Positions 29,758 to 41,360 of a DNA stretch of 64,000 nucleotides are shown piece by piece (within the stretch, counting starts at the first letter, position 1; each line of letters starts with the position of its first letter). Origin of the DNA: Saccharomycopsis malanga. Its lineage: Eukaryota; Ascomycota; Saccharomycetes; Ascoideales; Saccharomycopsidaceae. The stretch spans positions 2,232,001-2,296,000 of the forward strand of contig CP025322.1 in NCBI GenBank assembly GCA_004014935.1, in the 5' to 3' direction. The notes below the pieces were generated by a model. The model had not been told where the DNA came from and ran no database searches. It was given only the letters and a program-made list of their open reading frames with translations. The translations under genes and the position numbers were made by a program.

Positions 29758-30957
29758 TTAGTATAACAATCCTTTTACGTATTTTCCAATAGCCATGCTG
29801 CTAGTTAAGCCTGGGCTGTCAATATTTAGCAAGTTTATAAACCCAGGGAAACCTTTTTCTTCGCGGATTATAAAGTCTTGGAACTCTGTTGATTCATTCT
29901 TTAACTGGGGTCTAATTCCAGAATAGGAAGCGACCAAGTCTGAAGGGCTGGATATGCAAGGATAATATTTGATGATTTCCTCGTATGCACGAGGGATGTT
30001 TTCGGAGCTCGGGGAATATTGTAAGTTGTCCACCAACTCGCGGTCTGGACCAAATTTGATTTGGCCTTCCAAATCTATGGTCAAGTGAGTTCCAAGGCCC
30101 TTCAAGCCTTTGATAGGGGTTGGATACACTAGCCTCCGTACCGGAAGGATGCCGGTGGTGGGGGTGAAATAGGTGCCCTTAGCATATGCGTAGTGGACGT
30201 GTCTTTCCTGCGGAAGAAGCATATTGGAGACCATGTCTGCGTAGAGGCCTGCAGAGTTGATGACTGTTTCAGAAGTTATGTTAATTTTCTCCTTGTTCTG
30301 GACGTCCTCCACTTGGAGGGTGTAGCCGCGGGATGCAGTGGACGCAAGCGGGTGAAGCGCAACCACTGCAGAGTTCAAAGCGAGCTCCCCTCCACGAGAT
30401 TGAAACATACTGTACAAATAATCAATCAAATTATGAGCGCTTAAGATGCCGCTGGTAGGCGATTCAAGGATGGAGCGGTTTGCGACAATTGCAGGCTCTA
30501 TATACTTTGCTTTGGACAATGGAACAAAGTGAGTAGGTACTCCTAGTTCCTGTGAGTTGTGATATAAATGCTCCAAATATGCATCTTCGATGTCATTCTG
30601 CGCCACAACCCACTTGCCTACTTTCTGCACAGCAACCCCGTTGCAGGATGCCTCGTTATAAATAAGATTTTTGCCTTCAATGCAGAGTCGCGCCTTGAGA
30701 CTGTCACGAGGGTAGTATATTCCTGCATGCACCACCTCAGAATTGCGTGATGACGTTTCTTGTCCAATTTTGGCGTTCTTTTCAACAAGCAAGACGCTTG
30801 CTGAGTCATCCTTGGCAAGTTCACTGGCTATTGCAATACCCACAGCACCCCCTCCAATAACCGTATGTGTATAGTCTACATTGGCAACACTGCTCATAGA
30901 AAACATGCGTCCTGGTGCAGCACGTATCAGCGTGATCACTTTCAACAGCCTGAACAT
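29758..30957 (-). CDS. L-2-hydroxyglutarate dehydrogenase-like FAD oxidoreductase
   Basis: This 399-residue protein is of the DAO/L2HGDH family, which oxidises L-2-hydroxyglutarate to 2-oxoglutarate in mitochondria. Residues 1-25 are basic and hydrophobic, a likely mitochondrial presequence. The FAD dinucleotide motif 'VIGGGAVGIAIASELA' is at about 33-48, followed by 'VLLVEKNAKIGQETSSRNSE' and 'VVHAGIYYP', diagnostic of the family. 'VINSAGLYAD' and the C-terminal 'FGPDRELVD...FINLLNIDSPGLTSSMAIG' (in parts) also fit, with the last GxxSS region closing the FAD fold. S. cerevisiae is not known to have this enzyme, other yeasts and filamentous fungi do (recollection). The first ATG is used. Confidence 0.88.
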   Translation of the reverse strand: MFRLLKVITLIRAAPGRMFSMSSVANVDYTHTVIGGGAVGIAIASELAKDDSASVLLVEKNAKIGQETSSRNSEVVHAGIYYPRDSLKARLCIEGKNLIYNEASCNGVAVQKVGKWVVAQNDIEDAYLEHLYHNSQELGVPTHFVPLSKAKYIEPAIVANRSILESPTSGILSAHNLIDYLYSMFQSRGGELALNSAVVALHPLASTASRGYTLQVEDVQNKEKINITSETVINSAGLYADMVSNMLLPQERHVHYAYAKGTYFTPTTGILPVRRLVYPTPIKGLKGLGTHLTIDLEGQIKFGPDRELVDNLQYSPSSENIPRAYEEIIKYYPCISSPSDLVASYSGIRPQLKNESTEFQDFIIREEKGFPGFINLLNIDSPGLTSSMAIGKYVKGLLY

Positions 30958-31039
30958 CCTGATTGGCTATTATGGTGCTGTAATAGAATGTTATTCTCAT
31001 CAATTGACCACCCTTGTTCCGGGCCTTTGACAAAAATAT

Positions 31040-31085
31040 CATCATACTTGGCTGCATGCATGTCAATGTGATATATGCATAGACT
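31040..31085. promoter_or_regulatory. GCATGC words upstream of the L2HGDH gene
   Basis: 'gctgcatgcatgtcaatgtg' followed by 'atatatgcatag' lies about 90 bases before the start. It is part of the recurrent promoter-proximal GCATGC pattern. Confidence 0.35.
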
Positions 31086-31275
31086 TGCGTAATATTTGTA
31101 ATAGATGAGTAATCGTCATAAAGGTGGTTATAGTAGATATGATGATATAAGGAGAGTATTCGATGAATATATGGGAATTTAATGGATGCGAGGGGGTTTG
31201 TAATAAGAATGTAGAGAAAGGATGTATTTATATGGGATGTTTGAGACGTTATAAAGATTTTGTGGTATAGTAGAA

Positions 31276-31575
31276 GTGTATCATTGGTGGTAAACATCTA
31301 TATGCTTCCAGTCCTATGGTCTGATTGACTAGATCGATTAACCCTCATTCATTCTATTATTGCTCTATTTACAGTTGCAACCCTCTTGCTATTGTACTAT
31401 GTCTTGCTGACAAGACTTATGAGTCACTATATTCACCACAAGCCATTTCATGTTGTTCATTAACTTTATGAGTCTATACAGTCGTCTAGGACCTTCGTCT
31501 GCCTTTTCAGGTATCACACTGTTGTAAACACTGTTTAAGACTTTATTTTCTCCTTTATAGCTTTTATCCTTTTTA
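31276..31575 (+). repeat. Dispersed repeat family B, copy 3
   Basis: It begins 'tgtatcattggtggtaaaca' and contains 'cctatggtctgattgactag', 'gctgacaagacttatgagt', 'cctaggaccttcgtctgcc'-like text and 'taagactttatttt'. It is the best preserved copy for comparison with 3079-3375 and 56270-56520. A fossil whose class is unknown, possibly a solo LTR. Confidence 0.6.
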
Positions 31576-32195
31576 TATTTACCCATTTTCCATTAAATAC
31601 AAATCCATCTTAATAATATAAGAAGGTTTAAGTCGATATATAATGAAAAGGTATCAGAGGAATGCAAGTTTTGGAAAATTAAGGCTAGGAGAATGAACAT
31701 TTACGGATTAGTGTGAGGGAAAAGGAGTTAGGGTAAAAGAGTAAGGATTTATCAAATTGGAATAAAAGCAAACAATAATTTTGTTATAATTATTAGCATA
31801 TGTAAGTTGAGAATCTTTTACAATCAAATGATGATTGTTTAATGTCTCTATATTTTTATCGGTTAGAGGAATTTTGAAATCTTTACTGTTAATATTAGGG
31901 ATATTATAGACATGTTTTCAAGAATATCATGATGAATAATCAATTTCTAACTGGATGTATAATCTTTTCTATTTTTGTAGCATTAATTGATGTCTCTAAA
32001 CATCGTCAGGTAAAATAATATTGCTGGCCTTTTTACAAGAATCAAATTATAAATCAACAAAAGTTTTTAAGAAGTGGAATTTAATTTGCTAAAGTGAATG
32101 AAGGAAAACGAAAAAGTTGGTAAAATATGTTTATTTTAATTATTTGTTTGAAGGGATTATCAAAAAGGAATGAATGCTGTCAGAGTATTAAATAT
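31576..32195. other. AT-rich intergenic DNA
   Basis: No supported gene or repeat. Confidence 0.45.
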
Positions 32196-32290
32196 GGATT
32201 GTATCATTGGTGGTAGTTTATTGACTGGATGGATTAAATCTCATGCTATGTTTCCATCTACAATTGCAAACCTTGTTTCTTTTAAAAATC
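32196..32290 (+). repeat. Dispersed repeat family B, copy 4 (short)
   Basis: 'tgtatcattggtggtagttt' followed by 'gactggatggattaaatc' and 'ctacaattgcaaacc' matches the first third of copy 3. Confidence 0.5.
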
Positions 32291-32399
32291 CATTTTAAAT
32301 CTCAATTTTACAAGAATATTCTCAAAGTAAAGACAATATTTTTGGTGATTTTGTTTTAAAAGATTAATGAGCAACAGAATATTGATTTACTTTATTCCT

Positions 32400-32445
32400 G
32401 TAATACCTATGTGCTGGGCTTGAAATATATGATATTATTATTGTT
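32400..32445 (+). mobile_element. SINE-like 3' end fragment (S15)
   Basis: 'gtgctgggcttgaaatatat' followed by 'gatattattattg' is the exact 3' end and tail of the family, with no head or body. Confidence 0.7.
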
Positions 32446-32454
32446 AAGCGTGTT

Positions 32455-32650
32455 GGGTAAATAATTTCTAAAGTTGTTAACCACTCGAGACTATTAGATA
32501 ATTAGGTAGGTTAATTGTTAAACGTTGTTAAATAATTGTCCAGGTTAATTGTTAAACACTATTAAACAATTGCCTATATTAATTGTTAAATGCTATTAAA
32601 CAAGTACCTAAATTAATTGTTGACCGCTATTCATAATTGCCTAGATCATC
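32455..32650. repeat. Imperfect tandem repeat around 'ttaattgttaaac'
   Basis: A unit of roughly 40-60 bases with 'gttaattgttaaac', 'attaaacaattgcc' and variants recurs about four times upstream of the KIN1-like kinase gene. Confidence 0.6.
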
Positions 32651-33151
32651 ACCTAAGGCTGTAATTATCAAACAGAAAACAAATCAATCAATGAAAGACA
32701 AGTAATAAACAACAGTTGAGACTATTCAATACTTTATTGCAATATAAGCCATATAAAGAATTGCTTGATAGACGAATCAAAATAATGATTGTTTGTTATA
32801 TATAACATCCTTAGATTAGAAATATCATCAATATTTATTACAAACTGCATTTAATATCTACCGTTTATTAAAATAGACATCAAAAAGTCTACAAATCAGC
32901 AAACGCCATAAAAAATCACATCAATTCATTCATTAAACCTACCAACTCCTTTTATTACCTACGCACCGTCTTGGTTTACTCCTATTTTCGCCCATTGTGG
33001 CAAAGCCCGCTTAGCAATCTTGGTGAAAAACAAGTGAAAAAGCGCTTAATTGCCAGCTTATTAACTCGCAAAAAAACAAAACCTCCATTTGATAAACCGT
33101 ACAATTCACCAACAAATCTTTCTTGCGGGTCTAATTTGATGCATAGAAAAC
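32651..33151. other. Upstream region of KIN1-like gene
   Basis: AT-rich leader and promoter. No additional ORF is supported. Confidence 0.4.
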
Positions 33152-34797
33152 ATGGATAATCATTCAAAACCAAATTCGCCAGTTACGGTGTCCAATGTGA
33201 GAAAAAGAGCCAACACAGTGGCATCATCTGGTTCCAAAGCTCCAGCAACACCAAGAATGCTCAAAAACGCGTCATCTGGAGTGTCAGTTGACGAGAAGAT
33301 GACCAAAAAGGCACCGCCTATTCTGCCCATCAACACCGCCACAGCATACTATCCAGCGCCACAGGAGCTGCAACAGCAACACCAACACCAACAGCTGCAA
33401 CAGCAACACCACCAACAGCACCCCCAGCACCAGCCACCGTCGCAATTCCACCGGAAATCCATTGGTGACTGGGATTTTGTGCGGACGGTGGGCGCCGGAT
33501 CAATGGGAAAGGTAAAAGTGGCAAAGCATCGGCGTACCCAAGAGGTATGTGCAGTGAAAATTGTCCCGCGGGCCGCTAAACTCTATCAACGTGCTCATGC
33601 CAACGACCCGCTTCCATCAGACAATGCAGAGCGTCAAAAGCGCTTGAAGGAGCTTGAAAAGGAAATTGCAAGAGACAAAAGAACCATTCGTGAGGCCGCT
33701 TTAGGAAAGTTGTTGTACCACCCCTACATTTGCAGATTGTACGAGATGATTCCCATGACAAACCATTATTACATGTTGTTTGAATACGTCTCAGGCGGCC
33801 AAATGTTAGATTTTATTGTGTCCCACGGCTCCCTTCGCGAACATCATGCACGCAAGTTTGCACGCAGCATTGCGTCCTCCCTTGATTATTGTCATAGAAA
33901 CAACGTGGTCCATCGCGACTTAAAAATCGAGAACATTATGATAAATAAGGCTGGTGACATCAAAATTATCGACTTTGGCCTTAGCAACATGTATGACCGC
34001 AACAAACTATTGAAAACTTACTGCGGCTCATTGTACTTTGCCGCTCCCGAACTACTAAGCGCCCATCCTTACATTGGTCCTGAGGTGGACATTTGGTCTT
34101 TTGGTGTGGTCCTCTATGTATTAGTATGCGGCAAGGTCCCGTTTGATGACCAGTCTGTCACCGTCTTGCATGAACGCATCAAAAAAGGCAATGTCGAATA
34201 CCCCGATTTCCTTTCTCAGGAATGCGTTGATTTGTTGTCCCGCATGCTTGTTGTGAACCCCCAAAAGAGAGCATCATTAAAAGAAATTATCAATCACCGT
34301 TGGATGAATAAAAACTTTGATGCAAAGCCACAGTCATATGTGCCCTTCCGCGTCCCCTTGCAGCTCCCTTTGGATACCAATGTCCTAAAAGAGATTGAAA
34401 AGTTGGATTTGGGTAATTTTGAATACACTTCCAGAGAGTTGAATAGAGTTTTAAGTTCCCCGGAATATGCAGTATGCGCTCAAAAGTGGTACGAAAAAAA
34501 TACCAAATATACCAACACTGGCGTCCCACGTTCTTTGCAGGATTATGATGACCCTAATTTCCCTGATCCAACCAATGGATTTCATCCTTTGATTAGCATA
34601 TACCATTTGGTAGATGAAATGAAAAAGAGACAGTTGGCTAAGGAAATGGCCCACCAAAAAGTCACTTCTCCTTTTCTGCATGCAGCTGTGCAGCAACAAC
34701 AACAAGCCGTTGCACAACAACAACAACAACAGGCCGTTGCACAACAACAACAACAACAACAACAGGCCGTTGCACAACAACAACAACAAGCCTTTGC

Positions 34798-34831
<34 letters not shown>

Positions 34832-36421
34832 ACCCCTGCACGCCAGTTTGATAGTCAACGCGCCACTGCAGATGCTCAACTTACCCAACATACAGATAAG
34901 GAAAGTTCTCAGATTGATGAGCCTCATTTGGATGATGTTTTATCATTTCCAGAAGCTGCTCATACATCTGCAAGAAACCAGAAGCCTGCAGATCTTGATG
35001 TGCCTATTATTCAAGGTGTAATACCGGAGCAGCAATTGTCGCCAAAGAGATCCAAATCTGTAAGTATCAACAACACCATGTTTGGACATGCAGACGTAAC
35101 TGAAAGCAAGGCATCTGCGGGCATCAATGGGTTGTTTAGAAAGTTGAGTGGTCGCCGGAGCAGCAACAACAATCATGCGTCAACAGTTGCAAATAAGCCT
35201 GCGTCGCATGTTATGCATCATGCAAGTTATGTGCCGGACGATAATGCACCTCCTGTTCCTGATATCAATGCTTACAGTTATGACAAGGCGGCAGCGACAT
35301 TTGCAGAAGCGACTGAACCGCGTCTTCGTAAGAGTGGTTCGTTAAGATTTGTTGATGAAACCACGGAATTGCCAAAAAGAGGAGGAGAAAGAAAGGCGCG
35401 TGGAGGCCACAGCAGGGCGGTTAGTGCGTCTGCAGCAACATATGCAGCTGCAAATAAGAACAATGCGTTGTTTGACGCACAGAGCATCGGTAGCAACAAG
35501 ACTTTGAATGCAGATGACAACAGCAAAAGCGGTGACGTGACAGCCACCCCAAGCACCTCGGGCGTCGGTAAAAAACAAGGCGCGTCAACCGCACGTGCCA
35601 AGACTGTGGGTCATGGAAGATCCAAATCCATTGGGTACAAGAAAAACGTATATCAGGAAGTTGTCCCACCGTTGCCACAGATCAGCAACGACATGTATGC
35701 AGACGTGCATGAAGACGACTTCCCCGAAAAGCCGGTATCGGAGGCCGCCATTGTTGAATCTGCAAGAAATGCAGAGCCTGGTTCCATGCCGTCCATTGAA
35801 TTCCCAAAAACGTTATATCTTAAGGGCTTCTTCAGCGTGCAGACAACGTCTACCAAACCACCCCCTGTTATCCGCCAATGCGTCATCTCCACTTTGGAAA
35901 AGTTTGGTGTCGATTACCTTGAAGTTAAAGGTGGGTTTGTATGCACCCTCTCTCTCACTAAGCGGGACTCGGGCCTCACAGTATCTAACAGCGGACATGA
36001 TGCAAGTGTCACCAACCTTTCGCATAACTCGTCCCATTCCGTGTCATCTGTCAGCGCTTCAAGCAAGGGACACCGCCGCAAGTTTAGCATCGGCTTCAAA
36101 AAACAGCCGCCGACCCCGAAAATCCCATCCACCCCGGTTTTGTTCTCTCCAACCTCGCCAAATCCTGCCTCTTTGGATGACGAATCTAGCGCCTCTTTGG
36201 AATCACTCAGCGGTATTGGCGCTAGCGACATGATCTTGTCGTCCCGCGTCAACCAAGGCAAGAAGGGCGTCTCCACCCACAGAAACCCAATCCGGTTCGA
36301 AATCCACATTGTCAAAATCCCCCTATTGGGATTGTACGGTGTCCAGTTGAAAAAACTTAGTGGAAACGCATGGGCTTACAAAACATTGGCCGATCGTATC
36401 TTGTCAGATCTCAACTTGTAA
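33152..36421 (+). CDS. KIN1: KIN1/KIN2-type Ser/Thr kinase with C-terminal KA1 domain
   Basis: This 1089-residue protein matches the fungal Kin1/Kin2 kinases (MARK/PAR-1 relatives), plasma-membrane associated kinases acting in polarised exocytosis and the ER stress response. The N terminus is disordered with a His/Gln-rich stretch (about 72-95). The kinase domain spans about 103-390: 'VGAGSMGKVK', 'CAVKIV', 'HRDLKIEN' (about 255), 'IDFGLSN', 'TYCGSLYFAAPE', 'DIWSFGVVLYVLVCG'. A CAA-encoded polyglutamine region (about 513-560) and a long Ser-rich linker follow. The end (about 1045-1089, 'RFEIHIVKIPLLGLYGVQ', 'AYKTLADRIL') is the KA1 membrane-binding fold. Most pre-WGD yeasts have one gene; KIN1 is used as a family symbol. 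The start is the first ATG. Confidence 0.88.
34684..34833 (+). repeat. CAA-dominated polyglutamine tract inside the KIN1-like gene
   Basis: Runs of CAA separated by 'gccgttgcacaa' give Gln blocks with the spacer Ala-Val-Ala. The nucleotide regularity suggests recent unit amplification, so the length is likely to vary between strains (inference). Confidence 0.85.
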
Positions 36422-36622
36422 TGCTTTTGCAGATTTGAGTTCTTATTTATTTTTTTCTTTTTTGTTTATTCTTCTCTTTTTATTAGCTATAGGGTCGTAT
36501 ATACTTGAATAGAATGGTGTATTTTTGATTGATTGATTTAATGCATGAATGTGTGTATATGTAACCTGCTGATATACATATGAACATGATTCTGCAGAAT
36601 TTTGAGGAATGATTTATTGGGT

Positions 36623-36662
<40 letters not shown>

Positions 36663-36820
36663 GGATAAAGAAGACAATCGTAGGAGAATGCACTTCTTGT
36701 CAGCGTGGCTAAGGAAATAGAATAATTGGTTGTGTAAATAGAAGTTTACATTAAAACTTTTGGAATGTTATAGTAGGAAGGTTGATTTAACTCTGTTATT
36801 TTGATTATTTTTAGTTTGTT
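36422..36820. other. 3' flank of KIN1-like gene with AT repeat
   Basis: It contains a TA dinucleotide run of about 30 bases at 36625-36656. No gene seen. Confidence 0.6.
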
Positions 36821-37135
36821 TTTGAGGTATTGAGTATTGGATATTAAATGTTGGCTATTGAGATATTAAGATTGGCTATTTGGCTATTCTAATATTTAAC
36901 TACTGAGATATTGAGATATTGAGATTGGCTATTTGACTATTCTATTATTTAACTATTGACATATTGAGATTAGCTATTCTGCTATTCAGTTATTTAATTA
37001 TTTTACCATTAGATTATTTGATTATTTATTTATTCAACTACTCAAATATCCAGATAGTTATATTTTTTGCCATTCAACTATTTAATTGTTCAACTATTTC
37101 ATTATTTCATTATTTCAACATTTAGCTAATCCAAT
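36821..37135. repeat. Degenerate 'ctatttaactattgagatatt' minisatellite
   Basis: Short phrases 'tattgagatt', 'ggctatttgactattc' and 'tatttaactatt' recur many times with drift, suggesting an old tandem array. Confidence 0.6.
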
Positions 37136-37317
37136 GAAAACACGTTAGAGTTGGAGAGCCTAGTGATGGGTAACTATCTCGCTGGGCTTGGTGAGAACTT
37201 TAGATTAGAATAATAAGTATGTACAATATACAATGCAGTTCATAATTATTTTAGTTTCACATAAGAATTTACATAAGACATATAAAATGTAAGTTTATAC
37301 TATTTAATTATTCAAAC

Positions 37318-37566
37318 TATTTAATCATTTAATCATTTAATCATTTAATCATTCAATAATTCAATATCAAATATCAAATATCAAATATCAAATATCAAAT
37401 ATCAAATATCAAATATCAAATATCAAATATCAAATATCAAATATCAAATATCAAATATCAAATATCAAATATCAAATATCAAATATCAAATATCAAATAT
37501 CAAATATCAAATATCAAATATCAAATATCAAATATCAAATATCAAATATCAAATATCAAATATCAA
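37318..37566. repeat. 7-bp tandem repeat (CAAATAT)n preceded by an 8-bp repeat
   Basis: From about 37365 to 37565 the unit CAAATAT is repeated about 29 times with almost no change. Just before it, 'aatcattt' repeats about four times (37319-37354). The purity implies recent expansion. Confidence 0.93.
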
Positions 37567-37893
37567 TTATTTCAGCGTCTAGCTACTTGATTATTTTGCC
37601 ATTCATTCAATAGTCAACCGTCACGTAAAGTCTGACTAAATGGATTAAACTCTTTTCTTCTTTTTCTATTTTGTTTTTTTACGTCAAACAGTGTCCGTCA
37701 GTAATATATTATAATCTGCAATAGAATGCGGTTTATTTAGTTTTGGTTCTCTAATTTGTAATCGTATTTTGGGATTCCAAACGGTGATTGTAGCAACTTG
37801 TTAAAATTCCAACTGATGATTGCAGCATGATGTTAAAATTCAGTATAATTTTAACATATGGTTTGTGCTAATTTTGAAATATTGCCTATTTTA
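37567..37893. other. Intergenic DNA, no gene seen
   Basis: AT-rich. Two related phrases ('aaattccaactgatgattgc' and 'attccaaacggtgattgtag') indicate a small imperfect duplication near 37775-37815. Confidence 0.45.
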
Positions 37894-38065
37894 ATAACAA
37901 TAATATCATATATTTCAAGCCCTGTACATATCAGTTTTCGCAATGTCTAAGGGGGCTTGATAAAAACCCAACCAAAACCTGTTGATCATACTCTTCTCAC
38001 CGGTGTTGCTGCCGGGTCTTTTTCTCCACCAAACTATCCTGCCAGGCTTTCTTCCCAGCGGCATT
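37894..38065 (-). mobile_element. SINE-like element, copy S16 (short form, truncated head)
   Basis: Minus strand. Tail 'aataataacaataatatcat'-type at 37894-37912, 3' domain 'tttcaagccctgtacatatc', 'tctaagggggcttgataaa', then the 'gattatgatcaacagg' block and head remnants 'cctgccaggctttcttccc'. No box B. Confidence 0.7.
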
Positions 38066-38272
38066 GCCATTTATTTATTCAATTATCCAATCATTCACCA
38101 AATCAAACAAAAAATTAGCTGTTTACATAATCGATAGCAATTCCAGCAAAAACTGAAAGAAAAAACAATTTCTACAATATATAATCCCACATCTACAAAC
38201 ACCGTTCTTCAAACCATTTCTAACACTCAATCGTTGCTATTTCGTATCTATTTATAATATCATGAGAGAATA

Positions 38273-39094
38273 TCAAGGCTTTGGAACATGCAAACTTTTC
38301 GAAATAAAACAGCATCCATGGAGAAAGAATAAAATGCTCAATGGATGGAATTCAAAAAACGTGTCGTGAAACCATAATCCGCCTGGCAAGCCTAATTTGG
38401 CTTCCCACATATCATTGTACACCAAGTAAGCCATAAGACCTACAAGAGCCAAACTAGTGGGAACTGGCAACCCTTCAAAGTATTTTGATTTGCCGCCCTT
38501 GTCCTTAGGAATATTGTTCACCGTGACATTGAATCTAGCAAGTCTAGTCAAGCCACAGAGCACAAAATACGTCAAAACCAACACATCAATGGTGGTTTGA
38601 AACCCAAGACTGAACGCAATGGCTGCAGGAGCTACGCAGAAACTTATCAAATCCGCCAATGAATCCAACTCTTGGCCTAACAACGACGACTTGTTTCTCA
38701 ATCTGGCAACTCTGCCGTCAAAGAAATCAAAAAACAAGCCAAGCATGATAAAAATGTGTGCTCTTTGCACATAATGCGACTTCTGAGTCAATGTAAATCT
38801 CAAACAAGACACAATCGAATAGAATCCTGAAAAGCCATTGAGACATGTGATAAGATCTGCCAAATGCAAACTTCTTATCATATTGAAATGTCTGTTGTCA
38901 TTGATAAACCCAATATAATCACTCTCATCCGGTGCCGCCAATGGTGGCCCATTGGAAAGCGAAAATAACGACGAGCTTCTCTTGAGTAACGTAGGTTTCG
39001 TACCATCTTCAACTGCCGAACTAACTCCTGTGTCTGCTTCACTAACAACACTTGGTGCTATTTCTTCTTGCTTTGTCATTTTTGCTTGATTCAT
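38273..39094 (-). CDS. CHO1: Phosphatidylserine synthase
   Basis: The product of 273 residues (start at 39094, MNQAKMTKQEE) matches fungal Cho1 (276 residues in S. cerevisiae), the ER enzyme making phosphatidylserine from CDP-diacylglycerol and serine. The CDP-alcohol phosphotransferase signature is complete: 'DFFDGRVARLRNKSSLLGQE' followed by 'LDSLADLISF' (pattern DGx2ARx8Gx3Dx3D). Several hydrophobic segments surround it, and 'NRHFNMIRSLHLADLITCLNG' (in part) is a typical N-terminal motif. A longer frame to 39124 adds a hydrophobic run before the Met and is judged to be leader. The alternative Met at 39079 is also possible. CHO1 is transcribed away from the second repeat block. Confidence 0.92.
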   Translation of the reverse strand: MNQAKMTKQEEIAPSVVSEADTGVSSAVEDGTKPTLLKRSSSLFSLSNGPPLAAPDESDYIGFINDNRHFNMIRSLHLADLITCLNGFSGFYSIVSCLRFTLTQKSHYVQRAHIFIMLGLFFDFFDGRVARLRNKSSLLGQELDSLADLISFCVAPAAIAFSLGFQTTIDVLVLTYFVLCGLTRLARFNVTVNNIPKDKGGKSKYFEGLPVPTSLALVGLMAYLVYNDMWEAKLGLPGGLWFHDTFFEFHPLSILFFLHGCCFISKSLHVPKP

Positions 39095-39257
39095 TATCAC
39101 AAAAATTACACAAAAAACAAACAAACTCCTTCAATAAACCAAATGTCACCAAACAACACCAATTTGTAATTCAATTCACTATTGCCTGAAATCAAGATAA
39201 TAGCAATGCAAGAAAAAAAATGTCTCTTTACCAGCAAAATTATATTTTTCCTCACCT

Positions 39258-39345
39258 GTGATAAAATGCATGGTTAGGCGACATCATGCATGCGAAGCGT
39301 GTTTCCTGCTGCCAACATCAATCCATCCATCCATCCATCCTTGTA
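39258..39345. promoter_or_regulatory. GCATGC words and ATCC repeat upstream of CHO1
   Basis: 'catgcatggttagg'-type and 'catcatgcatgcgaagcg' words, then 'catccatccatccatccatc', lie 160-250 bases before the CHO1 start. They fit the recurrent GCATGC promoter pattern, though they also border a diverged macrosatellite core. Confidence 0.35.
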
Positions 39346-39389
39346 TGCATCGTCATTCCCACAATGATAACAGCGAATTCAAAGGCTTG

Positions 39390-39680
39390 GGATACTTTGT
39401 CATATATACAGTTTATGCGCTGACCATGCACAATTTTCAAGAATTGAAAAAATCTCGAATTTTCCCAAGGGGTTAATAAGGCGATTTGGCACATTTTCTT
39501 GATTTTTGGCAATTTTAAAAAAAGCGAATGCATACATTTGCATGCGAAAAAATATGCAGCTCCATGTGGGCGTGGTATGATACCAGCGTCCGGGGTGTGA
39601 CACTAGCGTCTGCATGCAGCTCACGTGAGTATCACATGCACATGCAGCGACGCGCATTTGTGGGCGTCATGTATGCCCTG
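39390..39680 (-). repeat. Diverged single copy of the macrosatellite core
   Basis: Read on the minus strand, this has the same order as the 26.8-29.5 kb core: 'catgacgcccacaaatgcg', CACGTG near 39622, 'catgcagctg'-like words, then 'ccttattaaccccttggg', 'aaaaattcgagattttttc' and 'gaaaattgtgcatggtcagc'. Divergence is considerable and no 23-bp array is attached. It joins the pentanucleotide array at 39680. Confidence 0.75.
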
Positions 39681-40285
39681 CTATGTTATGTTGTGCTATG
39701 CTATGTTATGTTGTGCTATGCTATGCTATGCTATGTTGTGTTATGCTATGCTATGTTGTGCTATGCTATGCTATGCAACCTGTGAGAATCTGGCAGACTG
39801 GTGTGATAGAAGCATATGCATAAAAATGCAGCATTGGTGTGATGGACACATATGCAATGTAAGGTACTATTATGTGAGTATATGACATAATGTTGTGATA
39901 CAGACATATGCGACAATCATCTGACTATTACATATGCACTGCAAGGCAATATTACGCCAGTATATGGCAGAATATGTCAGATTATGGCAGAATATGGCAG
40001 ATTAAGCACAAGAATGTGATACTTACGTCATCACGTGACACCTCAAGTGAGATTCTATTTGTGTAACATGGACTTTTGTGTATGTTTATATTTTACCTAA
40101 TGAAGAAATATGTAAATAGTTCAGCTCCGCATTCTCGCCGGGTAAGGCGATGAGCTCCTATCATAGTTGCATTCGTTAACAGGAGCTTGCATATAATTGC
40201 ATAGCAAAGGAATCGTTTTGTAAAGAACACTTACCGCAGAATAAGATGTCTTAATTTAAAATGGTATATATTTATAACAAATGGG
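39665..40285 (+). repeat. Long direct repeat R, copy 1
   Basis: The first of three copies at 39665, 40672 and 41543. It comprises a TATGC/TATGT/TGTGC pentanucleotide array (39680-39776), 'caacctgtgagaatctggc', 'gcatatgcataaaaatgcag', several 'atggcaga' words, 'tacgtcatcacgtgacacct' with CACGTG at 40032, and a small hairpin CGCC-GGGTAA-GGCG near 40138. No ORF of interest. Confidence 0.85.
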
Positions 40286-40671
40286 CAGCTAGCACATAAT
40301 TCAATAGGTTTAATAGAATTAGCGAAGTCACTGCAAAAACTAGAGATATTGTGACTCACTTCTTTAAATGCCGTTGGCTTTTCAGAAGAAATATGACTTC
40401 TTCAAACAGTACTTGCGTTATTTTTCTTTAAAGTAAGTGCAGGGAACAAGTATATAAATTGAAGGAGAGCTATAGATTCTACCACCATTGTTAATCATCT
40501 GATTTAGATCAGGTTCCCAGACGTTTTAATTGTGGGGCTCGACTGATAACTTCATATAAAGAAAGAAACTACCTGCTAATCTGGAAATGTTGTTTGAAAA
40601 GTGGGGGTGATGAATATGAAGCGAAATGTTGCTCTATGTGTGTTATAATTGAGCAAAACAGAAGATATTTG
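40286..40671. other. Spacer between R copies
   Basis: Unique AT-rich sequence with no supported gene. Confidence 0.45.
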
Positions 40672-41360
40672 ATTTTATATATTCTTGATATACCTTTTTA
40701 ATTTTCAAATATATTTGCAGCATACAGTATGGTTTCAGCATGTAAGGTAACGCAATGATATGTTGTGCTATGCTAAGCTATGCTAAGCTATGCTATGTTG
40801 TCCTATGTTATGCTCTGCTATGCTATGTTGTCCTATGTTATGCTCTGCTATGTTGTGCTGTGCTATGCTATGTTGTGCTGTGCTATGCTATGTTGTGCTA
40901 TGCTATGCTATGCAACCTGTGAGAATCTGGCAGACTGGTGTGATAGAAGCATATGCATAAAAATGCAGCATTGGTGTGATGGACACATATGCAATGTAAG
41001 GTACTATTATGTGAATATATGACATAATGGTGTGATACAGACATATGCGACAATCATCTGACTATTGCATATGCAATGTAAGGCAATATTCTGCCAGTAT
41101 ATGGCAGATTGTGGCAGAATATGTCATAATATGGCAGATTATGCAGGAAAATGTGATCCTTACGTCATCACGTGACACCTCAAGTGAGATCCTTTTTGTG
41201 TAACATGGACTTTTGTGTATGTTTATATTTTACTTATTAAAGAAATATGTAAATAGTGCTGCAGCCGCATTCCCGCCGGGTAAGGCGATGAGCTCCTATG
41301 ATAGTTGCATTCGTCAACAGGCTCTTGCATTTTATTGCAGATAAAAAGAATTGTTTTGAA
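40672..41360 (+). repeat. Long direct repeat R, copy 2
   Basis: It starts with 'gattttatatattcttgat', a block missing from copy 1, followed by the pentanucleotide array (about 40757-40912), then the same body with CACGTG at 41169 and the CGCCGGGTAAGGCG hairpin near 41272. Very similar to copy 3. Confidence 0.88.
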
